A stretch of 64,000 bases of DNA from Cellvibrionaceae bacterium (GCA_021151825.1 JAGKWQ010000004.1:1-64000); one strand, 5' to 3'. Shown: positions 8,764 to 18,453, counted from the first letter of the stretch. Numbers and translations are program-made. Notes: generated by a model from the sequence alone, not told the origin.

Positions 8764-10461
8764 TTAATCCGCAGCAGCTCTGCCTTTCTGCGGAAATATT
8801 CCCTTTGGCCGCTTTTGGATAAATAAAATCAGCAATACCAACACCAATACTTTCGCGAGTACCGCGCCGGCATAAGGCTCTAAAAATTTATTGATAATGC
8901 CGAGCCCCATTGCGCCTACCAACGTACCCCATAAATTACCCACACCACCGAATACCACCACCATAAACGAATCGATGATATAAGCTTGGCCGAGGTTGGG
9001 GCCGACATTGGTTAATTGTGAAAGCGCAACACCAGCTATACCTGCAATGCCGGAGCCCAGACCAAAGGTCATTGCATCCACCCAATTTGCACGAACACCG
9101 ACAGCGCGGGCCATTGCGCGATTTTGTGAAACGGCGCGAACTTTTAAACCGAGCGTAGTTTTTTTCAAAATTACCAGCAGCGCAAAAAAGACCAGCAAAC
9201 CAAAAATTAAAATATATAAACGGTTGTAAGTGATGGAGAGCACCGGATTAATTTGTAGCGAGCCACTCATCCATACAGGTAATTCCACTGCGCGGTTTAA
9301 CGGCGAGAAAATACTGCGTGCTGCTTGTTGCAGAATTAAACTGATACCAAATGTTGCCAGTAAAGTTTCTAATGGGCGGCCATATAAAAACCGGATTACA
9401 CCGCGTTCAATCGCAATGCCTACCAAACCGGCAACGATAAATGCCGCAGGAATAGCGATCATTAAACTGTAAGCAATTTGATTGGGAAATAATTGTTGCA
9501 CCACCCAGGTGACGTAAGCGCCGATCATCATCAATTCGCCGTGGGCCATATTAATTACACCCATTACACCAAAGGTAATAGAAAGGCCAATAGCAGACAG
9601 TAATAACACTGAGCCTAAACTCAAACCGAAGAAAATATTTTCTGCAAAACGGTATTTGGAGATACTGCTGTCAATGGCTTTGATCGCGAGTTGTGCCTGG
9701 TGTTTGACTTTTTCATCTGCATCATTAGTGGCTACATCAGATAGGGCTGTGCGCACTTCCTGTTGCAAGCTGCCTTTCAAGACCTGGATTGCATCAAGGC
9801 GTGATTGTTGATCATCACTGTGCAAATTAAACAGGGCGACAGCGTTTTCAATCGCAGTCCGCACGCCGTTGTCGGGTTCGGTTTTTTGCAAACCTTGCAG
9901 CAAGGAAATGGAACTTTCATCTACACCGTCAGCAATCATACGATTGACCGCGTCCAAACGGATACTGGCGTCTTTGTGAGTTAAATTCAGTTGTGCTAAT
10001 AAAGTACGTAGTTGGCCGCGCATACTGTTATTGATAGGAACGCGTTTTAAATCTTCGGTATCGCCAGTAATTTTTTCACCACTTATCGCATTGGTATAGT
10101 TACCTGCTTCATCGGTAATGGCGACAAGAGGGTTTTCATCTTTAGTTGCATAGAGTGTGCCTTGTTGTAAGGCACCAATTATTTTTGCTACACGTTCATC
10201 ATTTAATGTGGCTAATTTTTTTGCTGTTTGCGCACGAGCAGGCAGGCTTCCTTGAGTGAGGTCTTTCACCAGGGAATCAAATTCGGGTAGGGCAGGAGCT
10301 TGACTACTGGCTTCTGTCGCCACAACATCTGTTGGGCTGGCGTCAGTTTCTTGTGTAGGTAATATATCCGTTTGCGAAAAAACCGTAGCAGAAAAACATA
10401 GTGATAAAAGCATCATCAAATGCAGTAGCCAATGCCCTGACGGTCTGGAATAGTTTCGCAT
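8764..10461 (-). CDS. urtB: Urea ABC transporter permease UrtB
   Basis: 565 residues from ATG 10461, preceded by GAGA at suitable spacing; the longer frame would need a TTG start. A cleaved signal peptide (ending near SATVFSQ) is followed by a periplasmic alpha-helical, HEAT-like region of about 240 residues, then a LivH-like permease with the motifs GLSITFGVMGVINMAHGE and GNLWGTLVGAMGLG. The N-terminal periplasmic extension is normal for UrtB and absent from LivH. It forms the membrane channel with UrtC. Confidence 0.95.
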   Translation of the reverse strand: MRNYSRPSGHWLLHLMMLLSLCFSATVFSQTDILPTQETDASPTDVVATEASSQAPALPEFDSLVKDLTQGSLPARAQTAKKLATLNDERVAKIIGALQQGTLYATKDENPLVAITDEAGNYTNAISGEKITGDTEDLKRVPINNSMRGQLRTLLAQLNLTHKDASIRLDAVNRMIADGVDESSISLLQGLQKTEPDNGVRTAIENAVALFNLHSDDQQSRLDAIQVLKGSLQQEVRTALSDVATNDADEKVKHQAQLAIKAIDSSISKYRFAENIFFGLSLGSVLLLSAIGLSITFGVMGVINMAHGELMMIGAYVTWVVQQLFPNQIAYSLMIAIPAAFIVAGLVGIAIERGVIRFLYGRPLETLLATFGISLILQQAARSIFSPLNRAVELPVWMSGSLQINPVLSITYNRLYILIFGLLVFFALLVILKKTTLGLKVRAVSQNRAMARAVGVRANWVDAMTFGLGSGIAGIAGVALSQLTNVGPNLGQAYIIDSFMVVVFGGVGNLWGTLVGAMGLGIINKFLEPYAGAVLAKVLVLVLLILFIQKRPKGIFPQKGRAAAD

Positions 10462-10486
10462 AGTGTTGTCTCGATTAAACAAATAA

Positions 10487-10515
10487 AAAGCTAAATAAAT
10501 AGAAAGCTAAATAAA
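10487..10515. repeat. Short tandem repeat in the urtA-urtB gap
   Basis: AAAGCTAAATAAA occurs at 10487-10499 and 10503-10515, a 16-bp period, directly before the urtB start. It is a small tandem duplication without obvious function. Confidence 0.6.
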
Positions 10516-10540
10516 AAACGATCAAATATATTTTTGTTGT

Positions 10541-10573
10541 ATTTCTTCCCGGACCTTATGGCCGGGAAGAAAT
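10541..10573 (-). promoter_or_regulatory. Stable intercistronic hairpin between urtA and urtB
   Basis: Perfect 12-bp arms ATTTCTTCCCGG (10541-10552) and CCGGGAAGAAAT (10562-10573) with a 9-nt loop, just after the urtA stop and without a T-run right behind it on the minus strand. In binding-protein transport operons such hairpins protect the upstream message or attenuate readthrough, giving excess binding protein. That role is inferred here. Confidence 0.65.
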
Positions 10574-10587
10574 TTATAATCCGGAAA

Positions 10588-11886
10588 TTACTGTGCAGCT
10601 GCTGCACCCAAACATTTTTTGGTTTTGGTGTTGTAGTTGCCGCACTTCAATTTGATCCAATCAGATTCCAGATCTTTTGAACCTTCCAGATAATCAGACC
10701 ATGCATCGCCCGGAACCAGTCCATCGGTTTTTGAAACGGTAAGGAATTGGCCGTCTTCCTGGATTTCACCAATCAATACGGGTTTTGTGATGTGATGGTT
10801 AGGTAACATTTTGCTTACACCACCAGTCAGGTTAGGTGCTTCAATACCGATGATTGCATCAACCACTTTGTCGGTGTCGGTGGTACCGGCTTTTTGAACA
10901 GCTTTTACCCACATATTGAAGCCAATGTAAGTTGCTTCCATGGGGTCGTTGGTTACGCGTTTTGGATTTTTGATGAACGCTTTCCATTGCTTGATAAATG
11001 CCGCGTTAGCGGGATTGTCTTCGCTCATGAAATAGTTCCATGCCGCGAGGTGACCAACCAGCGGTTTGGTATCGATACCGGAGAGTTCTTCTTCACCTAC
11101 CGAGAATGCAACAACTGGAATATCTTCTGCGGTTACTTTTTGGTTACCGAGTTCACGATAGAAAGGAACGTTAGCATCGCCATTGATAGTAGAAACTACG
11201 GCGGTTTTTTTGCCGGCTGAGCCAAAGCGTTTGATATCAGACACAATATTTTGCCAGTCGGAATGACCGAATGGAGTGTAGTTAATCATGATGTCTTCTT
11301 GCTTAACGCCTTTTGCTTTTAAGTACGCTTCCAGAATTTTGTTGGTGGTGCGTGGATAAACGTAGTCAGTGCCTGCAAGTACCCAACGTTTTACTTTTAC
11401 TTCGTTCATCAGGTAATCAACAGCCGGAATTGCTTGTTGGTTTGGCGCAGCGCCGGTGTAGAACACGTTGCGCGAAGATTCTTCACCTTCGTATTGCACG
11501 GGATAAAAGAGCACGCCGTTTAATTCTTCAATCACGGGCAATACTGATTTGCGTGATACTGAAGTCCAGCAACCGAAAATGGCAGCCACTTTATCTTTGG
11601 TTAACAGCTCACGGGTTTTTTCCGCGAACAGTGGCCAGTTGGAGGCAGGGTCAACGACAACGGCTTCCAATTTTTTACCGAGCAGACCGCCTTTTTTATT
11701 TTGCTCTTCAATTAACATGAGCATGGTGTCTTTCAGTGTGGTCTCGGAAATTGCCATAGTGCCGGAGAGCGAGTGGAGCACACCGACTTTAATGGTGTCA
11801 GCGGCAGCAGCGCTGAACGAGGCGATGGTTAGGCCGCAGGCGATACCGAGTGCCCCGACATGTTTTGCTATCTTCTTCAGCTTCAT
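10588..11886 (-). CDS. urtA: Urea ABC transporter substrate-binding protein UrtA
   Basis: 432 residues. A signal peptide (ending near FSAAAADT) is followed by a type I periplasmic binding protein fold (IKVGVLHSLSGTMAISETTL, VVVDPASNWPLFAEK, FGCWTSVSRKSVLPVIEE) diagnostic of the urea/short-chain-amide group. It captures urea in the periplasm for UrtBCDE. AGGAG precedes the ATG by eight bases, consistent with high expression. Confidence 0.95.
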   Translation of the reverse strand: MKLKKIAKHVGALGIACGLTIASFSAAAADTIKVGVLHSLSGTMAISETTLKDTMLMLIEEQNKKGGLLGKKLEAVVVDPASNWPLFAEKTRELLTKDKVAAIFGCWTSVSRKSVLPVIEELNGVLFYPVQYEGEESSRNVFYTGAAPNQQAIPAVDYLMNEVKVKRWVLAGTDYVYPRTTNKILEAYLKAKGVKQEDIMINYTPFGHSDWQNIVSDIKRFGSAGKKTAVVSTINGDANVPFYRELGNQKVTAEDIPVVAFSVGEEELSGIDTKPLVGHLAAWNYFMSEDNPANAAFIKQWKAFIKNPKRVTNDPMEATYIGFNMWVKAVQKAGTTDTDKVVDAIIGIEAPNLTGGVSKMLPNHHITKPVLIGEIQEDGQFLTVSKTDGLVPGDAWSDYLEGSKDLESDWIKLKCGNYNTKTKKCLGAAAAQ

Positions 11887-12017
11887 GGGTCTAGCTCCTA
11901 GATGGTTTTAATGACTCAGTGGTTTTTGTGTAGTGATGCTCATTGGTTGAGTGCTCACTTTTTCCGGTAACGCCATAACGCGAATCGTGGGTGACTGTGT
12001 TTCTTCCCTAATCACTG

Positions 12018-12038
12018 TTGATGTACTGCATTCATCAA
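12018..12038. promoter_or_regulatory. Imperfect palindrome in the gntR-urtA gap
   Basis: TTGATG (12018-12023) and CATCAA (12033-12038) flank nine bases about 130 bp upstream of urtA. It could be an operator for an internal promoter of the transport genes; no promoter hexamers could be fixed, so this is tentative. Confidence 0.3.
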
Positions 12039-12064
12039 TTGTGTTGTCACTCTTTATTTAAAAA

Positions 12065-12778
12065 TTACTCTGGATTTTGCTGCTGTGCTTCGTAGAGCAT
12101 GTGCAGCGTAATTTTCCGCACTTCAGCTTTGCTGGCTTCGATATGCGTTTTCAAATAGCTTTTTACGTCTTCCGCACGCCGTTCCATAATTGTGCGCAAA
12201 ATTTTTGCGTGTTCATCGTAAGTGGCTTCGATGCGATTGCGCTGGGTGAAATCAATTCGGCGGATAATACGCAAGCGCTCGGTAATATCGTGATGGATGC
12301 GCGCCATTTCCATATTGCCGGTGGCTTCAATTAATTGTTCATGGAAGCGTTCATCCAGTACGCAAACCGTTGGGCCATCTTCCAGGCGATCTTCCGGTTT
12401 TACTAACCATATGCGTTTTAAATCTTCCAGGTTTGGTCCTGGTTCCATTTCACATAATTTTTTTACGGCGGCTAATTCCAGAATGATGCGCACATCGTAA
12501 AGTTGCTCAAATTGTTTAAAGTCAAAAGGTTTTACTTGCCAGCCACTGCGAAACGAAACATCAACAAAACCCTCGCGTTGCAAACGCGCCAATGCTTCGC
12601 GAACCGGTGTACGACTTGCCGCAACCCGCTCGGCAATTTCGTTTTCGCTAAAACGATCACCGGGTAATAAACGGAACGAAAAAATATCGTCCTTAATGAT
12701 CTGGTAGATCCGCTCCGTTAAATTGGTGCGCGGTTCTTCGGTTTTCTTTTTGTTTTTTTCGGGTTTGATTAATTTCAT
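12065..12778 (-). CDS. GntR-family transcriptional regulator (FCD subfamily)
   Basis: 237 residues: N-terminal winged helix (about 18-85, ENEIAERVAASRTPVREALARLQ) and a C-terminal all-helical FCD ligand domain (about 95-225, with the DERFHEQLIEATGN and RIDFTQRNRIEATYDEHAKIL metal-ligand pattern). It lies inside the urea cluster between uca and urtA, so it probably regulates that cluster. A candidate operator lies at 18433-18444. A REPIN-like palindrome ends nine bases before its start, and no Shine-Dalgarno is visible there. Confidence 0.9.
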   Translation of the reverse strand: MKLIKPEKNKKKTEEPRTNLTERIYQIIKDDIFSFRLLPGDRFSENEIAERVAASRTPVREALARLQREGFVDVSFRSGWQVKPFDFKQFEQLYDVRIILELAAVKKLCEMEPGPNLEDLKRIWLVKPEDRLEDGPTVCVLDERFHEQLIEATGNMEMARIHHDITERLRIIRRIDFTQRNRIEATYDEHAKILRTIMERRAEDVKSYLKTHIEASKAEVRKITLHMLYEAQQQNPE

Positions 12779-12786
12779 TTTTGTAC

Positions 12787-12870
12787 CGTAGGTTGGAAAA
12801 GCGCAGCGCCTTCCGACATATACCGCCTTCTTGAAAATTGTCGGAAGTCGCTGCGCTCTTCCAACCTACG
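12787..12870. repeat. REPIN-like inverted repeat between uca and gntR
   Basis: Arms of 32 bp (12787-12818 and 12839-12870) are inverted copies matching at 30 positions, separated by 20 bp. Outer ends are CGTAGGTTGG, the same ends as the element at 8596-8752, while the interiors differ. Each arm folds as GTTGGAA...TTCCGAC beside GTAG. It lies between two cotranscribed genes, so it becomes a long hairpin in the mRNA. Confidence 0.8.
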
Positions 12871-12883
12871 TCCGTGTTTCAAA

Positions 12884-15800
12884 TTAGTCCGGCTCCAGCA
12901 CCAATAACAAATCCCCCGCATTCACCTGCTTGCCCGGTGAACAATGCACTGCACTGACTTTCGCCGCGCGATCCGCATAAACAGAGAATTCCATCTTCAT
13001 CGCCTCAACAATTAGTAGTGGTTGATCTACCTCTACCAACTGGCCTGGCTCTACCAATAATTTCCATATGTTGCCGCTGATATCCGCCGTCACTGCATGT
13101 CCATCGACTTCAATCGGGCCGCTGCTGATTTTTACTTGCAGAGCGGCGTCAACTTGTTTCTCTTCATCCGCTTGCCAGAGCGCAACTTCTTTGGTGAAGG
13201 CTGCTTGTTGTTTGGTTTTGAATTCCGCGATGCTTGCTGAGTTTTCTTGCAGGAATTTTTCGTGCTCCGCGAGGCTGAAATAATCTTCTTCAATACGCAG
13301 ACTTAAACGGCCTTCACGAAAGGCTTCGCGTTGTGCAGTGAGTTCTTCTTCGCTGACTTCGTAATAACGTACACGGTCAAAGAATTTCAGTAACCAGGGT
13401 TCGCCATTTTTGAAAACGGGATTCTTTAAAAATTTATTCCAGATGGGCAGGGTGCGACCAACGAGTTGATAGCCCCCGGGTGAATCCATGCCGTAAATAC
13501 ACATATACACACCGCCGATTCCCACCGTGCCTTCTGCGGTGTAAGTGCGTGCAGGATTGTATTTCGATGTTAGTAAACGATGACGTGGATCAACTGGGAC
13601 AGCGCAAGGTGCACCGAGATAAACATCGCCCAAACCCAATACCATATAACTTGTTTCAAAAAGGATTTTTTTAACCTGATCAACGGAATCCAGCCCGTTG
13701 ATGCGACGCATAAATTCGGTGTTGCTCGGCAACCAGGGCGCAGTATCGCGCACCGATTGACGATAGCGTGAAACAGCATCCAGTGTTGCCGAATCTTCAA
13801 AGGCCATTGGTAAATGAACAATGCGACTCGGGACTTTAATGTCGCGGGCATCGCCGAGAGTTTCTTCAATAACCAATAAACGATTAATTAATTCGCGTTG
13901 ATGGATCACGCGACTGTCGTAATTAATTTGCAGTGAACGCACGCCGGGTGACAATTCAATTACGCCTTTAATCGGTGCTGCTTTTAATGCTTCCATCAAT
14001 GCATGCACACGCAAACGCAAACTTAATTCGAGAATATTATCGCCGTATTCGAGCAGAATATATTTGTCACCGGCCTGGCGGTAGCTTACCAATGGACGAC
14101 TGCCTAATGGCGGTAGGGCAGCAACAATGCATTCGGAAACTGTATTTGCCGGTGCAACAATTGGGATAGGCAAAACAGCAGGCTGAACACTCAGGTTTTC
14201 AATTGCGCGGTCAATGGATAATTCCATCGCTAATGCGGTATCAAAACTCAAACGCTTGAAACGGATTTTATCGCCGGGTTTTACTTGACCTACTTTCCAC
14301 AACTCTGCTTTTACAATCGTCACCGGGCAAACAAAGCCGCCGAGGCTGGGGCCATCTTTGGTGAGGATTACGGGCATATCGCCAGTGAAATTGATTGAAC
14401 CGATTGCGTATTCGGTGTCGTGAATATTGGATGGATGCAAACCGGCTTCGCCACCATCGCTACGCGTCCAGGTGGGTTTGGGGCCATTCAAGCGAATACC
14501 TAAACGGTTGGAGTTGTAATGCACTTCCCACGCGGTAGAAAAAAACATTTCAATCGCTTCAGATTTGAAAAAATCCGGCGCGCCATGTGGACCATAAAGC
14601 ACACCGATTTCCCATTCGTTTGGATAGCAGGGAATTAATTCTGCGGGAGCAGCTGAGGCTTCGTAAATTGGTGCCGGAGTAGTACAAGCTGCGATAGCAG
14701 GATTACTGATTGGTAACATATCAGTTGCGCGCAATGTGCGACCGGCATGACCACCAAATTGACCCAGAGCAAAAGTAGAACGACTGCCGAGATAAACCGG
14801 CACATCAAAACCGTTGCGTACCGCAAGGTAACCGCGGCAACCTTGTTCGGCTTTACCGATATCGAGAATTTGTCCGGCTTTAATGGCTACCGGTTGCCAG
14901 AAAGGAATTATTTTTCCGTCGATTTTTGCCGGCGAGCTTGCACCGGTAAGCGCAATGATCGCATCGCTGTGGAATTTTAATTTTGGACCAATGATGGTGT
15001 ATTCGAGTGCAGCGGCGCTTTCGTGGTTGCCGACAATTCTGTTGGCCAATTGGAATGCATAATCATCCATTGGACCTGAGGGCGGAACACCAATACTCCA
15101 CAAACCAACGCGGCCGGGATAATCTTGCACGCTGGTGTAAGTGCCGGGTTGCAATACTTCTACTACGGGTGGCAAATAATTGAAACTGGCTAATTTATTA
15201 GTAGCCACTTCGCCCGAGGCAAAAAAATCAGATGCAATGATTTGACGCAAATAATCCAGGTTGGTCGCGATACCGGCTGCGCGCGTTTCATTCAGCGCTG
15301 CGCTCATTTTAGCGATTGCATCAGCGCGATCTTTTCCGTACACAATAATTTTGGCGATCATTGGATCGTAGTAGGGTGATACTTCGGTACCGGTTGAAAC
15401 CCAGGTATCAATGCGTGCCGATTCAGAAAATACGACATCGGTTAAAACACCTGGCGATGGTTGGAAATCGCGTACCGGATCTTCTGCATACAAACGCACT
15501 TCGATAGCAGCGCCTTTGGGATTAATCTCAATATCGAGTTTCGGCGGTGTACCCGCGGCGGTAAGAATCATCCACTCAACCAAATCCACACCGGTGCATG
15601 CTTCGGTAATGGGATGCTCTACTTGCAAGCGGGTATTTACTTCGAGGAAATAGAATTCATCGCGCGCTGGATCGTAAATATATTCAATAGTACCGGCAGA
15701 GCGGTAGTTAACCATCTTGCCGAGGCTTACGGATGCGGCGAGTAATTTTTCGCGCGTTGAAGCAGGTAAATTTGGCGCGGGAGTTTCTTCAACGACTTTT

Positions 15801-16504
15801 TGGTTGCGGCGTTGCAGTGAGCAATCGCGCTCACCCAGTGCGAGCACGTTGCCGTTGCCATCGCCAAACATTTGTACTTCTACGTGACGGGCGTTATCGA
15901 CAAAGCGTTCAAGGAATACTCCTGAATCGCTAAAAAAGTTTTGGCCCAAACGTTTTACGCTTTCATAGGCATTAATTAATTCTGTTTCGCTGTTGCAACG
16001 TGTTAATCCGATGCCACCACCACCGGCTGTGCTTTTCAGCATTACCGGATAACCGAGTTTTGCAGCGGATGCTGTTGCTTCTTCAACAGAGTCTAATAAC
16101 CCGGTACCGGGTGTGAGTGGAACACCGGCTTGTTCGGCGAGTTCACGCGAGGTGTGCTTTAAACCGAATTGGCGAATTTGTGTGGGTGTTGGCCCGCAAA
16201 AGGCGATGCCTTCCGCTTCACATTGTTCGCAAAATTTTGCGTTTTCAGAGAGGAATCCGTAACCGGGAATGATGGCTTGTGCACCGGTTTCTTTGGCGGC
16301 AGCGAGAATTAAATCGGCCTTCAAATAGCTTTCTGCGGCCGTATTACCGCCAAGGCATATTGCTTTATCACACGCGGTAACGTGTGCGGAGTTACGGTCT
16401 GCATCTGAATAAACAGCAACAGATTCAATGCCCATTTTTTTCAGGGTTTTGGCAATACGTACCGCGATTTCCCCGCGGTTGGCGATAAGTACGGTCTTTA
16501 ACAT
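12884..16504 (-). CDS. uca: Urea carboxylase (biotin-dependent)
   Basis: 1206 residues. Biotin carboxylase region (about 1-450: MLKTVLIANRGEIAVRIAKT, KSTAGGGGIGLT, EVNTRLQVEHPITE), carboxyltransferase region made of KipA/KipI-like halves (about 460-1110: VLQPGTYTSVQDYPGR, GGEAGLHPSNIHDTEYAIG, MDSPGGYQLVGRTLPIW), and a C-terminal biotinyl domain (EAMKMEF, biotinylated Lys about 1170). It converts urea, ATP and bicarbonate to allophanate. Allophanate hydrolase lies upstream and a urea transporter downstream, with no carboxyguanidine deiminase genes, so a true urea rather than guanidine carboxylase is favoured. GGAGAA precedes the ATG. Confidence 0.93.
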   Translation of the reverse strand: MLKTVLIANRGEIAVRIAKTLKKMGIESVAVYSDADRNSAHVTACDKAICLGGNTAAESYLKADLILAAAKETGAQAIIPGYGFLSENAKFCEQCEAEGIAFCGPTPTQIRQFGLKHTSRELAEQAGVPLTPGTGLLDSVEEATASAAKLGYPVMLKSTAGGGGIGLTRCNSETELINAYESVKRLGQNFFSDSGVFLERFVDNARHVEVQMFGDGNGNVLALGERDCSLQRRNQKVVEETPAPNLPASTREKLLAASVSLGKMVNYRSAGTIEYIYDPARDEFYFLEVNTRLQVEHPITEACTGVDLVEWMILTAAGTPPKLDIEINPKGAAIEVRLYAEDPVRDFQPSPGVLTDVVFSESARIDTWVSTGTEVSPYYDPMIAKIIVYGKDRADAIAKMSAALNETRAAGIATNLDYLRQIIASDFFASGEVATNKLASFNYLPPVVEVLQPGTYTSVQDYPGRVGLWSIGVPPSGPMDDYAFQLANRIVGNHESAAALEYTIIGPKLKFHSDAIIALTGASSPAKIDGKIIPFWQPVAIKAGQILDIGKAEQGCRGYLAVRNGFDVPVYLGSRSTFALGQFGGHAGRTLRATDMLPISNPAIAACTTPAPIYEASAAPAELIPCYPNEWEIGVLYGPHGAPDFFKSEAIEMFFSTAWEVHYNSNRLGIRLNGPKPTWTRSDGGEAGLHPSNIHDTEYAIGSINFTGDMPVILTKDGPSLGGFVCPVTIVKAELWKVGQVKPGDKIRFKRLSFDTALAMELSIDRAIENLSVQPAVLPIPIVAPANTVSECIVAALPPLGSRPLVSYRQAGDKYILLEYGDNILELSLRLRVHALMEALKAAPIKGVIELSPGVRSLQINYDSRVIHQRELINRLLVIEETLGDARDIKVPSRIVHLPMAFEDSATLDAVSRYRQSVRDTAPWLPSNTEFMRRINGLDSVDQVKKILFETSYMVLGLGDVYLGAPCAVPVDPRHRLLTSKYNPARTYTAEGTVGIGGVYMCIYGMDSPGGYQLVGRTLPIWNKFLKNPVFKNGEPWLLKFFDRVRYYEVSEEELTAQREAFREGRLSLRIEEDYFSLAEHEKFLQENSASIAEFKTKQQAAFTKEVALWQADEEKQVDAALQVKISSGPIEVDGHAVTADISGNIWKLLVEPGQLVEVDQPLLIVEAMKMEFSVYADRAAKVSAVHCSPGKQVNAGDLLLVLEPD

Positions 16505-16565
16505 GGTTCTTCTCCGGCTGTAATTGAATCCCTCTTATTTTTAAAAGGGGCGGTCGGGAGGTGAT

Positions 16566-18380
16566 TTATTTCTGTAGTGATTTGATATAAGCCCGCCAAC
16601 CACCAAGGTGCGTAATATCTTTCGCACCATTTACGGCGGCGCCTTCGCAAATAAAACCTTTTACTTCTCGACCATCTTTTAATGTGAGTGTGCCTATACC
16701 CAATGGAGCAGGAATCAGTGCGACAAAACTGCCGAAGTGCTGCACAGGTACATCCCACAATTCCACAATAATTTCTGCACCTTCACCTTCAGTGCGAATC
16801 AACCCGGGTTTGGGTGGTGTGGTATTGGGGAGCGCAAATAAACGATAATTTTTTGCAGTGAAGGTGCTTTCTACAAATAGCGCTTTGCGCTCCTGTAATT
16901 GCACATTGAGTGGCATTCCAGTCAAATGCGCACCGACAACAGCGAGGCGTACATAGCCTTTGGGGGACTCAATGGTCGCAATAAAATCGGGTTGCTTTTT
17001 ATCAAGCGCGCCCAATGGTAATTGGGTGGCGGCATGCCATTTTTTTCCGAAGGCAGCGAGTGCTGCGTCTTGCCATGCTGGTGCAATCAAGGTGATTCCA
17101 AACGGCAAACCGTCGGTACGTAAAACAGCAGGCAATGCGAGTGCAGAACAATCGGCGAGGTTTACAAAATTGGTGTAAGTACCAAGCTGGCTATTGACTA
17201 CGATTGGATCTGCAGTCACTTCCGCAATCGTTGGATGACGTGGAGATGTAGGCACCAGTAACGCATCAAAACCACTCATCAATGTTTGAATTGCGCGTGC
17301 GAAATCGGCGCGCTGGTATTCGGCGATAAAACTATCGGTTGCGGAAAAATTTACTGCTTTTTCTACAATAGAGCGAACGACTTCATTCATTTCGTGCGCA
17401 TGGTCTGCCATGAATTCGCCAATTGCTGCATGGCGTTCTGCAACCCAGGGACCACCGTAAAGTAATTGCGCCAGTGCAAACATGGGGGTGAAATCTATTT
17501 CAATTAATTCCACATTTAACGCGCGGATTTTTTCCAGCGTTAATTCCCAGGCAGCGCGCGCTTTATCATCGCCAAACCAATCTGGTGATGCAGGAATTGC
17601 GAAGCGCGGTGATGCAAAAAAATACGTGGCGGCAGCGGGAGTTTTGCGCGAGTAACCATCTGCTGCATCAAAACCTTCGATCATTGATGCAACCAATTCT
17701 GCATCACCAACCGTTAATGAAAAAATCGACACGCAATCCAGGCTGCGACATGCAGGCACAACACCTTGGGTACTGAAGCGGCCTTTGGTAGGTTTTAATC
17801 CGACAATATTGTTAAATCCGGCGGGTACACGGCCTGAGCCGGCAGTGTCGGTGCCCAAACTAAACGGCACCAAACCATTGGCGACCGTTGTTGCAGAACC
17901 GGAACTGGAACCACCGGAAACATATTCCGGCTTAAATGAATTGGGTACTGCGCCGTAAGGCGAGCGTGTGCCCACAAGGCCAGTGGCAAATTGATCGAGA
18001 TTGGTTTTGCCTAGAACGATAGCGCCGGCTGCTTTCAAACGTGCAACACTGGTTGCATCATTTTCTGGAATATAAGTAAACGCCGGACAGGCAGCAGTGG
18101 TAGGAATACCAGCAACATCAATATTGTCTTTAACGGCGAAAGGCACGGCGTAGAGCGGAAGGTTTTTTACATCGCCACTGTTGTCATGACGTGCGAGCGA
18201 ATCTAACTGTGCATCCAACTCAGTAGCAGAAACAATATAAATCCAGGATGCATCATTGCTATTTAATTGGTTGCGCAAATTATGTAGCGCTTCACGCGCA
18301 TCCAGCCCCTGACTGCGATACGCCTCCAGCCATTCAGTAATGGTCCAGCCGGTTGTTGTTTGCGTGATGGATTGCGTCAT
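16566..18380 (-). CDS. atzF: Allophanate hydrolase
   Basis: 604 residues. The N-terminal amidase-signature domain (about 1-450) has the Ser-cisSer-Lys triad in AVKDNIDVAG (Lys), GGSSSGSATTVA (cis-Ser) and DTAGSGRVPAGFNN (nucleophilic Ser). The C-terminal domain (about 470-604) is the allophanate hydrolase C-domain that completes decarboxylation (HFGSFVALIPAPLGIGT). It turns allophanate into ammonia and CO2. It is the first gene of the minus-strand cluster, 61 bp before uca, and lies directly behind the sigma-54 promoter. Confidence 0.95.
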   Translation of the reverse strand: MTQSITQTTTGWTITEWLEAYRSQGLDAREALHNLRNQLNSNDASWIYIVSATELDAQLDSLARHDNSGDVKNLPLYAVPFAVKDNIDVAGIPTTAACPAFTYIPENDATSVARLKAAGAIVLGKTNLDQFATGLVGTRSPYGAVPNSFKPEYVSGGSSSGSATTVANGLVPFSLGTDTAGSGRVPAGFNNIVGLKPTKGRFSTQGVVPACRSLDCVSIFSLTVGDAELVASMIEGFDAADGYSRKTPAAATYFFASPRFAIPASPDWFGDDKARAAWELTLEKIRALNVELIEIDFTPMFALAQLLYGGPWVAERHAAIGEFMADHAHEMNEVVRSIVEKAVNFSATDSFIAEYQRADFARAIQTLMSGFDALLVPTSPRHPTIAEVTADPIVVNSQLGTYTNFVNLADCSALALPAVLRTDGLPFGITLIAPAWQDAALAAFGKKWHAATQLPLGALDKKQPDFIATIESPKGYVRLAVVGAHLTGMPLNVQLQERKALFVESTFTAKNYRLFALPNTTPPKPGLIRTEGEGAEIIVELWDVPVQHFGSFVALIPAPLGIGTLTLKDGREVKGFICEGAAVNGAKDITHLGGWRAYIKSLQK

Positions 18381-18432
18381 TGTGGTTCCCGCTTTTTGAC
18401 TCTTTCAAATTGACGTTTGACTTAAATACAAT

Positions 18433-18444
18433 CTTGGATACAAG
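18433..18444. promoter_or_regulatory. Candidate GntR (FCD) operator at the start of the urea cluster
   Basis: CTTGGATACAAG is one base from the perfect palindrome CTTGTATACAAG, a shape common for FCD-type GntR operators. It sits within a wider AATACAA...TTGTATT inverted repeat (18425-18431 and 18446-18452). It overlaps the predicted transcription start of the sigma-54 promoter, so binding would repress. Assignment to the gntR at 12065 is inference. Confidence 0.5.
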
Positions 18445-18453
18445 TTTGTATTC

